Source: Nocardioides sp. SLBN-35 (GTDB taxonomy: Bacteria; Actinomycetota; Actinomycetes; Propionibacteriales; Nocardioidaceae). Taken from it: a stretch of 64,000 nt of DNA. This document shows positions 24,959 through 33,776 of this stretch, piece by piece. A program made the position numbers and the translations under genes. The DNA lies in contig NZ_VFNU01000001.1 of NCBI RefSeq assembly GCF_006715725.1, positions 1,054,001-1,118,000 on the forward strand, read 5' to 3'. How positions within the stretch are numbered: the first letter of the stretch is position 1; each line of letters opens with the position of its first letter. The notes beneath the pieces are model-generated. The model was not told the DNA's origin and ran no database searches. It worked only from the letters and a program-made list of their open reading frames with translations.

Positions 24959-26407
24959 ATGAGCACGCCCCGACGCTGGACCGCCCGCGAGCTGATCGAC
25001 CTCGTCCTGGACGAGGGCTCCTACGAGTCGTGGGACACGCCGGTCGACATCAGCGGGCACGGCGAGGTCTACCGGGCCGAGCTGCGCGCCGCCGCGGAGA
25101 AGGCCGGGACGGACGAGTCGGTGCTGACCGGCCGCGGCACGGTGCGCGGGCGGCCGGTGGCGTTCGTGGTCAACGAGTTCCGCTTCCTGGCCGGCTCGAT
25201 CGGCGTCGCGGCGGCGACCCGGATCGCGGCCGCCGTACGCCGGGCGACGGCGGAGGGCCTGCCGGTGCTGGCGAGCACGTCGTCGGGCGGCACCCGGATG
25301 CAGGAGGGCACCCGGGCGTTCGTGCAGATGGTCGAGATCTCGCGGGCGCTGATGGAGCACCGCGCCGCCGGCCTGCCGTACCTCGTCCACCTGCGCCACC
25401 CCACCACGGGCGGCGTCTACGCGTCGTGGGGCTCGCTCGGGCATGTCACGGTCGCCGAGCCGGGCGCTCTGGTCGGCTTCCTCGGCCCGAAGGTCTACGA
25501 AGCGCTCAACGGCCGCCCGTTCCCCGAGGGCGTCCAGCTGGCCGAGAACCTCGCCGCCCACGGTGTCATCGACGCGGTCATCCCCGTGGAGAGCATCCCG
25601 GCGCTCGTCGACCACGCCCTCGGCGTGCTCGTCGACCCGCCGTCGTCGCCCGAGCTCGACCGGCGCGATCCGGTCACCCGCGGCACCACCCTGGACCACC
25701 CGGTCTGGGAGGACATCGAGGCGACCCGGGCGCCGGGGCGGGTCGGCGTACGGGACCTGATCAGGTACGGCGCCGCCAGCACGCTGCGGCTCAAGGGCAC
25801 CGACGAGGGCGAGCGTGACGACTCGGTGCTCATCGCGCTGACCCGCCTCGACGGCCAGCCGTGCGTCCTGGTCGGCCAGGACCGCTCCCGCCAGACACCG
25901 GCGACCCCGATGGGGCCGGGTGCGCTGCGCGAGGCCCGGCGGGCGATGGAGCTCGCCGAGGAGCTGCGGCTGCCGCTGGTCACCGTGATCGACACCCCCG
26001 GCGCCGAGCTGTCGCAGCACGCCGAGGAGGGCGCGATGGCGGGCGAGATCGCCCGCTGCATCGCCGGGCTGGTGACCATGACCGTGCCGACCGTCTCGGT
26101 GATCCTCGGCCAGGGCTGCGGCGGAGGCGCGCTCGCGCTGCTGCCCGCGAAGACGGTGCTCGCGACCGAGCGCGGTTGGCTCTCGCCACTCCCGCCCGAG
26201 GGCGCGAGCGTCATCGTCCACGGCGAGCCGTCGCGGGCCGCCGAGATGGCCGCCCAGCAGAAGGTCGGCGCGCTCGACCTGCTCGCGGACGGCGACGTCC
26301 ACGGCGTCGTCCCCGAGACCGACGGCGACACCCCCGAGACCCTCGCCCGGGCCGTCGTCGCGGAGATCGCCGCCCGCCTCGCCGACCCGGCTCGAACTGG
26401 CTCCTAA
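24959..26407 (+). CDS. Acyl-CoA carboxylase carboxyltransferase, AccD-AccA fused in one chain
   Basis: 482 residues. The N-terminal half matches the beta (AccD) type: LASTSSGGTRMQEGT and HPTTGGVYASWGSLG. The C-terminal half matches the alpha (AccA) type: VTVIDTPGAELSQHAEEGAMAGEIARCI and GQGCGGGALAL. It would transfer carboxyl from biotin to an acyl-CoA (acetyl- or propionyl-CoA) and needs biotin-carrier and biotin-carboxylase subunits from elsewhere. No zinc finger at the N-terminus, unlike E. coli AccD. ATG 24959 lies 7 nt after TTGTAT. The last codons fall in the first unit of the repeat cluster at 26381. Confidence 0.88.
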   Translation: MSTPRRWTARELIDLVLDEGSYESWDTPVDISGHGEVYRAELRAAAEKAGTDESVLTGRGTVRGRPVAFVVNEFRFLAGSIGVAAATRIAAAVRRATAEGLPVLASTSSGGTRMQEGTRAFVQMVEISRALMEHRAAGLPYLVHLRHPTTGGVYASWGSLGHVTVAEPGALVGFLGPKVYEALNGRPFPEGVQLAENLAAHGVIDAVIPVESIPALVDHALGVLVDPPSSPELDRRDPVTRGTTLDHPVWEDIEATRAPGRVGVRDLIRYGAASTLRLKGTDEGERDDSVLIALTRLDGQPCVLVGQDRSRQTPATPMGPGALREARRAMELAEELRLPLVTVIDTPGAELSQHAEEGAMAGEIARCIAGLVTMTVPTVSVILGQGCGGGALALLPAKTVLATERGWLSPLPPEGASVIVHGEPSRAAEMAAQQKVGALDLLADGDVHGVVPETDGDTPETLARAVVAEIAARLADPARTGS

Positions 26408-26559
26408 CGCCCGCCGACCCGGCTCGAACTGCTCTGAAATCCCGCCGACCCGGCAGAAAGTGTCTTGCTCATGAGGCACTTTCTGCCGGGTCGGCGCGTT
26501 TCCGGCGCCACTCTGCGCCGGGTCAGCGGAAGATCCGGACCACTTTGTGCCGGGTCGGC
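26381..26559. repeat. Symmetric 3+3 repeat cluster with 32-bp period and large hairpin
   Basis: GCCGACCCGG occurs forward at 26381, 26413 and 26444; its complement CCGGGTCGGC (one with A for G) occurs at 26486, 26518 and 26550. Spacing is 31-32 bp in both halves. The central pair makes a hairpin with 20-bp perfect arms (26443-26462 / 26477-26496) and a 14-nt loop. The first two forward units share GCTCGAACTG. The cluster spans the 3' end of the carboxyltransferase gene and the gap before the convergent isomerase gene. Not a CRISPR: too few units, inverted halves. Confidence 0.7.
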
Positions 26560-26572
26560 GAGGCCGGAACAG

Positions 26573-26947
26573 TCAGCTGACGGCCATGTCCTCGCCGGAC
26601 CAGAACGCCCGCATGCTGGTGATCCGGCCGTCGTCGTCGAAGGTCATCACGTCGATCGGGGCGAGGGTGAACGTCTGGTCGCCGGCCTTGGTGGCCAGCT
26701 CGAAGGAGAAGGCGGCCTCGTTGCCGGCGACGCGGGCGAACAGCAGGCGGCCGGACTGCTCGAGGCCGTCGAGGGTGCCGTAGAACGACGCGATCTGCTC
26801 GCGGGTAGTCAGTACGTCGGAGCCGACCGGGTCCTCGAGGGTGGCGCCGTCGGCGTACAACGCCACGACGTCGGCCGAGGAGCCGGTCGCGACGAGGTCG
26901 ACGTACTTCTGGATGGTCTCGAGGATGGTCTCGCGGCTGGCGCCCAT
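26573..26947 (-). CDS. Ketosteroid-isomerase (delta-5-3-ketosteroid isomerase) homologue
   Basis: 124 residues, the length of bacterial KSI. The catalytic set of the Comamonas enzyme is matched almost in register: Tyr15, Asp39 (LYADGATLEDPVGS) and Asp99 (APIDVMTFDDDGRI); the C-terminal SMRAFWSGEDMAVS also follows KSI. It would shift the C5-C6 double bond of 3-keto-steroids via a dienolate. SnoaL-like fold. ATG 26947. A perfect KstR-type operator sits 16-29 nt upstream of the start, which supports a sterol role independently of the protein sequence. Confidence 0.85.
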   Translation of the reverse strand: MGASRETILETIQKYVDLVATGSSADVVALYADGATLEDPVGSDVLTTREQIASFYGTLDGLEQSGRLLFARVAGNEAAFSFELATKAGDQTFTLAPIDVMTFDDDGRITSMRAFWSGEDMAVS

Positions 26948-26962
26948 GGCTGCTCCTAGATC

Positions 26963-26976
26963 TAGAACACGTTCTA
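26963..26976. promoter_or_regulatory. KstR-like operator (TnnAACnnGTTnnA)
   Basis: TAGAACACGTTCTA fits the KstR motif TnnAACnnGTTnnA at every fixed position and is a near-perfect palindrome (arms CTAGAAC/GTTCTAG around AC). KstR is the TetR repressor of cholesterol catabolism in mycobacteria and relatives. It overlaps the stop codon of the GGDEF gene and would block the promoter of the isomerase gene. Confidence 0.7.
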
Positions 26977-28032
26977 GTTGAGCATAGGGGATGCGCCTTC
27001 GGTGAGGGCGTCAGTCGTGCCGACCCGCCCGCGACCGGACTGCTTGGCCTCGTAGAGCGCGGCGTCGGCGGCGGAGTACAGGGACCGCAGGTCGTCGCCA
27101 TGGGTGGGCATGTGGGCGCAGCCGAGGCTGACCGAGACGTCGAGCTGGGTGCCGTCGCCGACGACGAACGTCCGGTCGCGTACGGCGGCCAGGATCTCCT
27201 CGGCGCGGGCGAGGGCCGCGTCGAGGCCACATCCCGGGAGCAGCACGGCGATCTCGTCGCCGCCGAGGCGGCACACGACATCGGTCGGGCGGCTGTGCTC
27301 GAGCAGCAGGCCGGCGAGCTGCACCAGCACCTCGTCTCCCGCGGGGTGGCCGTGCCCGTCGTTGATCGCCTTGTAGTGGTCGACGTCGATGAGGACGAGT
27401 GCGGTGCCGGCGTCGCTGTGCGCGCCGGACAGTGCGGACGCCGCGGCCTTCTCGAGCACCCGTCGCGTCGACAGGCCGGTGAGCGGGTCGACCGCCGCCA
27501 TCCGCTCGAGCTGGGCGACCATGCGGGCGTGCCGCTCGCTGGCCACGGCCAGCAGGACCGCGGAGGTGACGAGGGCGGCGCTCACGTAGACGGCGTCCAC
27601 GACGGCCGCGCGCGCCGGCAGCTGGGTGAGGACGACGACCAGCTCGCCACCCACGGACGCCGCGGTCAGCAGGGCTGCGCCGGGCGGGCGCAGCTGGGAG
27701 GCGCCGTACAGCGCCGGGAAGAGGAAGAAGGCCTGTGCCGAGACGCCGCTGTCGTGGGTCAGCAGGTCGATCGCGGCCAGGGCCCCGACGGCGAGCAGCG
27801 GCCCGAACGCCCAGCCGAGGCGGTGCCGCTCGTCGAACCGGCGCGCCAGGATGCTGAACGCGATCACCAGCGCCACCAGACCGCCCGCGACCGCGATCCC
27901 GGACCGGCCGAGGTCCTCGTGCTGCAGGGGCGCGGTGAGGACCGCCACGCCGGCGCCGACCGCGCACAGCGTCGAGACGGAACGGGCGGCGGCGCGGTGG
28001 CTGCGGGGCTGCATCCAGTGGACGACGTTCAT
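26974..28032 (-). CDS. Membrane-bound diguanylate cyclase (GGDEF)
   Basis: 352 residues. Makes c-di-GMP from two GTP. Six or so membrane helices (about 20-165) form an N-terminal sensor with no named domain. The GGDEF domain follows (about 178-340): DPLTGLSTRR, D216/D218 region LVLIDVDHYKAIND, active-site GGDE-I (257-260), and an allosteric I-site RPTD (248-251) exactly five residues before, so product inhibition is expected. Fully conserved, hence active. Start ATG 28032 gives MNVVHWMQPRSH; an upstream frame is open but has no start that suits a membrane protein. Confidence 0.92.
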   Translation of the reverse strand: MNVVHWMQPRSHRAAARSVSTLCAVGAGVAVLTAPLQHEDLGRSGIAVAGGLVALVIAFSILARRFDERHRLGWAFGPLLAVGALAAIDLLTHDSGVSAQAFFLFPALYGASQLRPPGAALLTAASVGGELVVVLTQLPARAAVVDAVYVSAALVTSAVLLAVASERHARMVAQLERMAAVDPLTGLSTRRVLEKAAASALSGAHSDAGTALVLIDVDHYKAINDGHGHPAGDEVLVQLAGLLLEHSRPTDVVCRLGGDEIAVLLPGCGLDAALARAEEILAAVRDRTFVVGDGTQLDVSVSLGCAHMPTHGDDLRSLYSAADAALYEAKQSGRGRVGTTDALTEGASPMLN

Positions 28033-28212
28033 GGGGCATCCGAGACAGGTGAGGACGGTCGGAGTTCGACGGTAAGCGGGGAGGAGCGTGCGGATCCGGT
28101 GATCGCGCAGGCCCGGCACCACCACCCGGACATCCGGACCGATCGTCGGCGCGCCGTGGTGCGACCGGACTAGACCGGCACTGCCGAAAGCCGGTCTTGG
28201 ATCGCGTTTTGG

Positions 28213-28352
28213 TAACGTGACGCCGCAAGAGCCCCGGTCCTTGCCGGGGCTTCTCGCTTGTCCGACACCAGCAAGAGAACAAGTGGTGCGTTGAGCAGCC
28301 GACCCGGTACGCCGGGACGGAGGGACTCCGTCCGTGCGAAGGAGCAACCAAG
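28213..28352 (+). promoter_or_regulatory. Structured leader of purA
   Basis: A -10-like TAACGT (28213-28218) precedes a leader of about 130 nt. Hairpin 1: AGCCCCGG 28230-28237 / CCGGGGCT 28244-28251, 6-nt loop, followed by a pyrimidine-rich TTCTCGCTTGTCC as in a weak terminator. Hairpin 2: GGACGGAG 28315-28322 / CTCCGTCC 28326-28333, 3-nt loop, ending 5 nt before the AAGGAG site (28339-28344). The arrangement could allow attenuation or control of translation. The remaining part of the gap 28033-28212 shows no gene. Confidence 0.45.
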
Positions 28353-29636
28353 ATGCCTGCAATCGTGATCGTCGGAGCCCAGTGGGGCGACGAGGGCAAG
28401 GGCAAGGCGACCGACCACCTCGGCAGCCAGGTCGACTACGTCGTGAAGTTCAACGGCGGCAACAACGCCGGCCACACGGTCGTCATCGGTGACGAGAAGT
28501 ACGCCCTCCACCTGCTGCCCAGCGGCATCCTCACGCCCGGCTGCACGCCGGTCATCGGCAACGGTGTCGTCGTCGACATCGACGTGCTGTTCCAGGAGAT
28601 CGACGGCCTCGAGGGCCGCGGCGTCGACACGAGCAAGCTCAAGCTCAGCGCCAACGCGCACGTCATCGCCGACTACAACCGGACCATCGACAAGGTCACC
28701 GAGCGCTTCCTCGGCTCCCGCCGGATCGGTACGACGGGCCGCGGCATCGGCCCGACGTACGCCGACAAGATGAACCGGATCGGCATCCGGGTCCAGGACC
28801 TGTTCGACGAGAAGATCCTCACCCAGAAGGTCGAGGGCGCCCTCGAGCTCAAGGGCCAGATCCTCACCAAGATCTACAACCGCCGCGCCCCCTCGGTCGA
28901 GCAGACCGTCGAGGGCCTGTTGGCGCACGCGGAGCGGCTGGCGCCGTACGTCTGCGACACGGGGCTGCTGCTCAACGACGCGCTCGACCGGGGCGACGTG
29001 GTGCTGATGGAGGCCGGCCAGGCCACCCTGCTCGACGTCGACCACGGCACCTACCCGTTCGTGACCTCCAGCAGCGCGGTCTCGGCCGGCGCCTGCACCG
29101 GCACCGGCATCCCGCCGACCCGGATCGACCAGGTGATCGCCATCGCGAAGGCCTACACCACGCGCGTCGGCGAGGGCCCCTTCCCGACCGAGCTGCACGA
29201 CGACAACGGCGAGTTCCTGCGCAAGGCCGGTTGGGAGTACGGCACCACCACCGGCCGCCCGCGCCGTTGCGGCTGGATGGACACCGTGATCACCCGCTAC
29301 GCCGCGCGGGTCAACGGCGTCACCGACTTCGTGCTCACCAAGCTCGACACCCTCACCGGCCTGGCCGAGCTCCCTGTCTGCGTCGCCTACGACGTCGACG
29401 GGGTGCGCCACGACGAGATGCCGGTCAACCAGACCGACTTCCACCACGCCGTGCCGATCTACGAGAACCTCCCCGGCTGGACCGAGGACATCTCCGGGTG
29501 CCGGTCGTTCGAGGACCTGCCCAAGGCGGCGCAGGCGTACGTCGAGTTCGTCGAGGAGCGCTCCGGGGCGAGGATCTCGGTCGTCGGCGTCGGTCCCGAG
29601 CGCGAGCAGGCGGTCGTCCGGCACGCCCTGCGCTGA
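28353..29636 (+). CDS. purA: Adenylosuccinate synthetase
   Basis: 427 residues, usual length. Joins IMP and aspartate with GTP to give adenylosuccinate, the first step to AMP. P-loop GDEGKGK (about 12-18), NNAGHT with the catalytic His, [13 protein letters not shown] and [17 protein letters not shown] are all in place. ATG 28353 with AAGGAG 9 nt upstream. Unlike the other purine genes here it has a long structured leader. Monocistronic; the histidine kinase starts 86 bp downstream. Confidence 0.98.
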   Translation: MPAIVIVGAQWGDEGKGKATDHLGSQVDYVVKFNGGNNAGHTVVIGDEKYALHLLPSGILTPGCTPVIGNGVVVDIDVLFQEIDGLEGRGVDTSKLKLSANAHVIADYNRTIDKVTERFLGSRRIGTTGRGIGPTYADKMNRIGIRVQDLFDEKILTQKVEGALELKGQILTKIYNRRAPSVEQTVEGLLAHAERLAPYVCDTGLLLNDALDRGDVVLMEAGQATLLDVDHGTYPFVTSSSAVSAGACTGTGIPPTRIDQVIAIAKAYTTRVGEGPFPTELHDDNGEFLRKAGWEYGTTTGRPRRCGWMDTVITRYAARVNGVTDFVLTKLDTLTGLAELPVCVAYDVDGVRHDEMPVNQTDFHHAVPIYENLPGWTEDISGCRSFEDLPKAAQAYVEFVEERSGARISVVGVGPEREQAVVRHALR

Positions 29637-29722
29637 CATCTCTCCCCCCGGGGGGGTATGGGATCCCCTTTCCGGGGCACCTCACGTCGGACGTGGGGAC
29701 CCAGGGGACGTGAGGGTGTGGG

Positions 29723-31615
29723 GTGGCGCAACAGGCGAGGGTGCTGATCGTTGACGACTCACCGGAGTTGCGCGCCGTCGTGGGCGCGCGGCTCCGGGCG
29801 TCGGGCCTGTTCGACGTGGTGGGCGAGGGCGGTGACGGCGGCGCGGCGCTGATGCTGGCGCACGAGCACCAGCCCGACCTCGTGCTGCTCGACACCTCGA
29901 TGCCGGTGCTCGACGGCCTGGAGTGCCTGCCGCTGGTGCTGGCGGTCTCGCCGGAGAGCAAGGTCGTCATGTACACCGGGTTCGGGGCCGCCGGGCTCGC
30001 CGACCGCGCGCGAGAGCTGGGGGCCACGGACTTCGTCGAGAAGTCGGCGCCGCTCGACGTCCTCGTGGACCGCCTGTGGAGCCACGTCGCCGACCCGCTG
30101 GCGCCGCCGGTCCCGTCCGGTCCCCGCGGCCGCCCGCTGCGCCTCGCGCGACTCGACGACCCGGCGCCGCAGGCCCAGCGCGTGCTCGACGAGCACCTCG
30201 AGCGCTACCGGGAGGTCTTCGACCAGGCCACCATCGGGATGGCGACGATGACCCTCAACGGCAGCATCGTCCGGGCCAACCGCGCACTCGTCGAGATGGT
30301 CGGCCGGCCCGCGCAGGACCTGGTCGGCCTCGACTACGGCGTCCTGACCCGTGAGCACGGCGACCAGCTGGACGACGCCCTGGCCCGCGTCACCGACAGC
30401 GGGGAGTCGGTCGTCTCGTTCGACCACCCCATCGGGACCGAGCACGTCCGCACCGCTCGGCTCACGCTGACTCCGGTCCGCGACTCCCGCGGCGACGCGC
30501 TCTACGTCTTCGCGCAGGTCCAGGACGTCACGACCGAGCTCGCGCTGCGGCGCAGCGAGGAGGACTTCCGCCTGCTCGTCACCGCGGTCAAGGACTACGC
30601 CATCTTCATGCTCGATCCCGACGGCCGGGTCGCGAGCTGGAACGCCGGCGCGGCGTACATCAAGGGCTACCCGGCAGAGGAGATCGTCGGCCAGCACTTC
30701 CGGGTCTTCTATCCCGAGGGCGACCGGCTCTCCCGCCATCCCGAGCACAACCTGGAGATGGCACTGCGCGACGGGGTGTATGCCGAGGAGGGCTGGCGGG
30801 TCCGACGCGACGGGAGCACCTTCTGGGCCCGCGTCGTCATCACGGCGGTGTACGACGACGCCGGTCGGCACCGCGGGTTCGCCAAGGTCACCCGTGACCA
30901 GAGCGAGCAGCGGGCTCACGAGGAGGAGCGACGCCGGGCGCTCGAGCAGCAGGCCCACCTGCTGACGGTGACCGCCCACGAGCTGCGCACGCCCGCGGCC
31001 GTGATCGAGGGTGCGGTCGGGATGCTGCGCGACGACGGCGACCTCGACCCGCAGGAGCGCCGCAAGCTGCTCGAGGCGATGGCCTCGAGCGCGCTGCGGC
31101 TGCAACGGCTGATCTCGGACCTCGGCACGGCCTCGGACGTGCAGACCGAGGCGCTGGCCCTGTCCCCGGAGCCGATGTCGCTGCGCCATGTCCTGACCAC
31201 GTCGGCCGACCGGGTCCGCGCCGCCCACGGCGCCGCCGCCCGCATCCAGGTGCGGGTCGACCAGGACGTCGAGCTCGTCGCGGACCCCCTGCGGCTCGGG
31301 CAGGCACTCGACAACCTGCTCGAGAACGCCCTGCGCCACGGGCGCCCGCCGGTCGCCGTGTCGGGGGAGCGGGCGGAGCGCGGGATCAGGATCGTCGTCA
31401 GCGACGCGGGTTCCGGCGTCCAGCCCCGGCTGGTGGACCGCCTCTTCGAGCGGTTCGCCCACGCCGGCCCGACCGCCGGGACCGGGCTCGGGCTCTACCT
31501 CGTGCGCGAGATCGCGCGCCTCCACGGAGGCGAGGCGAGCTACCTCGACGACGGGTCCGGCCGCCCGGCGTTCGTCATCGACCTGCCGACCCAGCCGCAG
31601 ATCCCGCGGTCCTGA
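29723..31615 (+). CDS. Hybrid sensor: REC-PAS-PAS-histidine kinase
   Basis: 630 residues, soluble. Receiver domain first (about 6-120; acidic DD at 11-12, phospho-acceptor Asp57 in LLDTSMP, Lys in VEKSAP), then two PAS domains (about 160-270 and 280-395, the second with a PAC-like end AKVTRDQSEQR), HisKA with His419 in TAHELRTP, and HATPase_c with N box DNLLENALRHG, G1 SDAGSGV, G2 GTGLGLYLVREI. The receiver in front suggests it is itself controlled by another kinase. No membrane segment. GTG 29723 (MAQQARVLIVDDS). The two PAS domains may sense redox, light or a small molecule. No partner regulator next door. Confidence 0.92.
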   Translation: MAQQARVLIVDDSPELRAVVGARLRASGLFDVVGEGGDGGAALMLAHEHQPDLVLLDTSMPVLDGLECLPLVLAVSPESKVVMYTGFGAAGLADRARELGATDFVEKSAPLDVLVDRLWSHVADPLAPPVPSGPRGRPLRLARLDDPAPQAQRVLDEHLERYREVFDQATIGMATMTLNGSIVRANRALVEMVGRPAQDLVGLDYGVLTREHGDQLDDALARVTDSGESVVSFDHPIGTEHVRTARLTLTPVRDSRGDALYVFAQVQDVTTELALRRSEEDFRLLVTAVKDYAIFMLDPDGRVASWNAGAAYIKGYPAEEIVGQHFRVFYPEGDRLSRHPEHNLEMALRDGVYAEEGWRVRRDGSTFWARVVITAVYDDAGRHRGFAKVTRDQSEQRAHEEERRRALEQQAHLLTVTAHELRTPAAVIEGAVGMLRDDGDLDPQERRKLLEAMASSALRLQRLISDLGTASDVQTEALALSPEPMSLRHVLTTSADRVRAAHGAAARIQVRVDQDVELVADPLRLGQALDNLLENALRHGRPPVAVSGERAERGIRIVVSDAGSGVQPRLVDRLFERFAHAGPTAGTGLGLYLVREIARLHGGEASYLDDGSGRPAFVIDLPTQPQIPRS

Positions 31616-31641
31616 CGCCCGGCACGCCGGCACGCCCGGGC

Positions 31642-33711
31642 TCAGTCGACGAGGTCGAACCCGTCCTCGCACTCGGGCGAGCAGTCCAGCCCACCCCACT
31701 CCTGGGCGTCACCGAACGACGCCCCGTCGGACAGCATCACCCACAGGACGAGCGGGTCGTCGGGGCCGTTGTCGTTGGCGGTGTAGCGCAGCTCGACGAG
31801 GTCGTCGTCGCCGTCGCCGTCGACGTCGCTGAGCGCGCTCCCGGCGACGCCGCTGTCCCATGCGTTCTTGCGCGCCTGCTCCCGGGGGACAGGGGTCGCG
31901 TGCCAGCGGGTGCGGGGCTGGAAGGCGTCGTCGGCGATCTCGTAGACGAAGATGACGCGGCCGGTCGCGTTGGGGGCCACGAGCTCGTCGGTGCCGTCGC
32001 CGTCGACGTCGCCGACGAGCCACTCGGCCAGCAGCGGCGCGACACCGGCGCCGCCGAGGACCTTCTCGGCGACCATGACGAACCGGCCGTCCTCGGGACG
32101 CAGCAGGCGCACCGTGTCGTCGCCCGCGGGGTTCTCGCCGAAGCAGATGACCTCGACCTTCCCGTCCCCGTCGAAGTCGCCGACTCGGGGAAGGCTGCTG
32201 GAGAGGTCGGAGGAGTACCACTGCTCGGGGGCGGCGAACCCTCGGTCCCGGGCCAGGGCGACGTACAGCCCGTCCCGCTCGTCGGTCTCGTCGCCGTAGA
32301 GGACCAGGTCGTCGCGGCCGTCGCCGTCGAGGTCGCCGGCCGTCGCGCTGTAGGGCTTGATGTCGAAGGCGGGGTCGAGGTCGAGCTCGGTCGACCACGT
32401 CTCACCGTCGCCGGGTACGACGGTGATCGCCATCCGGTCGTCGTCCTCGTCGAGCCAGACGACGTCGCGGGCCCGGTCGCCGTCGACGTCGGCGAAGAAC
32501 GGGTAGCCGACCTGCGCGCCGGCCCGCTGCGGCGAGCCGAACCGCATCCCGGTCGACGCCACGGTGAAGACCGAGAGCGGGTTGAGCGACTCGAAGCGGG
32601 TCTGGTGGATGAGCACGTCGCCGTACCCGTCGCCGGTGACGTCGCCCGCGATCACCGGAGCCGGTTCGTCCGCCTTGCCCTCCGCGGCCGGGGCGTCGTC
32701 GCGGCCGACCAGCCACGCGGCGCCGCCCGCGACGAGCGCCAGGGCCACGACGCCGGCGACGGCGAGCGGCCACCGCGACCGGCGTCGTACGGCCGACGCC
32801 GCGGGCCGCACGGAGGTCCCGGTGGTCCCGGTGTCGGTCGGGGACGGCGGAGCCTCCTGGGCGTCGGGCGGGGCGACGGCGGCGAGGCGCTCGAGGTCCT
32901 CGCGGAAGGACGTGGCGTCCGCGTAGCGCTGGGTCGGGTCCTTGGCCAGTGCCCTGCCGATCACGGCGTTGAGGTCGGCGGTGAACGCGGAGTCCCCGGC
33001 CAGGCGGGGGATCGGCGCCTGCTGGTGGGCGAGCGCGACCTGCACGTCGCTGCCCTGGTAGGGCTCGTGCCCCGTCAGGCAGGCCCACAGCACGCAGCCG
33101 AGGGCGTAGACGTCGCTCGACGGCGTCGCGGGCAGGCCCTCCGCGCGCTCGGGGGACAGGTAGGTCCAGGTGCCGGCGACCGAGCCCGCGGCCGTCGGGG
33201 CGGGCCCCTCGATCCCCTCGGCACGGGCGATGCCGAAGTCGCACAGGTAGGCGTGCTGCTCGGGGGTGCCGGGATCGCGGATCAGCACGTTCGACGGCTT
33301 CACGTCGCGGTGCACCACCCCGACCCGGTGCGCGTCGGCCAGGCCGCGGGCGAGCTGGGCACACAGCCCGAGCGCCTGCCGCGCCGGCATCGGGCCGTGC
33401 TCACGCAGCCAGCTCCACAGGTCGCGCCCGTCGACGTACTGCGTGACGATGTACGGCGTCCCGTCGACCTCGTCGTGGTCGTGGATCGCGATCACGTGGG
33501 GAGAGTCGAGCCGGGCCAGGGCCGCGGCCTCGGCCTGGAAGCGCTGGCGGAACTCGTGGGAGGAGGCCAGGGTGCCGGTGATCACCTTGAGCGCGACGGT
33601 GCGCTGCAGCCGCGGGTCGGTCGCCGCGAACACCACGCCCATCCCGCCGCGGCCGAGCACGCGGTCGAGCTGGTAGCGGCCGAGCTGCTCGCCGACGTTG
33701 GGCACGCGCAT
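31642..33711 (-). CDS. Transmembrane Ser/Thr kinase with FG-GAP-like propeller, copy 1
   Basis: 689 residues. PknB-type kinase (about 12-275): GRGGMG loop, Lys42, HRDVKPSN (134-141), CDFGIAR (157-163), SPERAE. Linker to 310, one membrane helix (about 314-335), then an outer domain of about 350 residues with six Asp-rich loops of the pattern DxDGDGxxD (for example GDVTGDGYGD, GDLDGDGRDD, SDVDGDGDDD), as in calcium-binding FG-GAP/VCBS beta-propellers. It ends with a Cys pair (DCSPEC). The outer part should sense a ligand or calcium. All catalytic residues kept. ATG 33711. Last of three same-strand paralogues. Confidence 0.92.
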   Translation of the reverse strand: MRVPNVGEQLGRYQLDRVLGRGGMGVVFAATDPRLQRTVALKVITGTLASSHEFRQRFQAEAAALARLDSPHVIAIHDHDEVDGTPYIVTQYVDGRDLWSWLREHGPMPARQALGLCAQLARGLADAHRVGVVHRDVKPSNVLIRDPGTPEQHAYLCDFGIARAEGIEGPAPTAAGSVAGTWTYLSPERAEGLPATPSSDVYALGCVLWACLTGHEPYQGSDVQVALAHQQAPIPRLAGDSAFTADLNAVIGRALAKDPTQRYADATSFREDLERLAAVAPPDAQEAPPSPTDTGTTGTSVRPAASAVRRRSRWPLAVAGVVALALVAGGAAWLVGRDDAPAAEGKADEPAPVIAGDVTGDGYGDVLIHQTRFESLNPLSVFTVASTGMRFGSPQRAGAQVGYPFFADVDGDRARDVVWLDEDDDRMAITVVPGDGETWSTELDLDPAFDIKPYSATAGDLDGDGRDDLVLYGDETDERDGLYVALARDRGFAAPEQWYSSDLSSSLPRVGDFDGDGKVEVICFGENPAGDDTVRLLRPEDGRFVMVAEKVLGGAGVAPLLAEWLVGDVDGDGTDELVAPNATGRVIFVYEIADDAFQPRTRWHATPVPREQARKNAWDSGVAGSALSDVDGDGDDDLVELRYTANDNGPDDPLVLWVMLSDGASFGDAQEWGGLDCSPECEDGFDLVD

Positions 33712-33776
33712 GAGGTCTCTCTCCCGAGTCGAGTGGTCAGACGCGGGCCAGTGTGCCCCACGGGAGACACGGGACG

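Noticed and set aside
26381..26559. Possible CRISPR array
   Set aside because: Only ten conserved bases per unit, half of the units inverted, no cas genes.
28230..28251. Hairpin as a plain terminator of an upstream plus-strand gene
   Set aside because: There is no plus-strand gene upstream; it lies in the purA leader.
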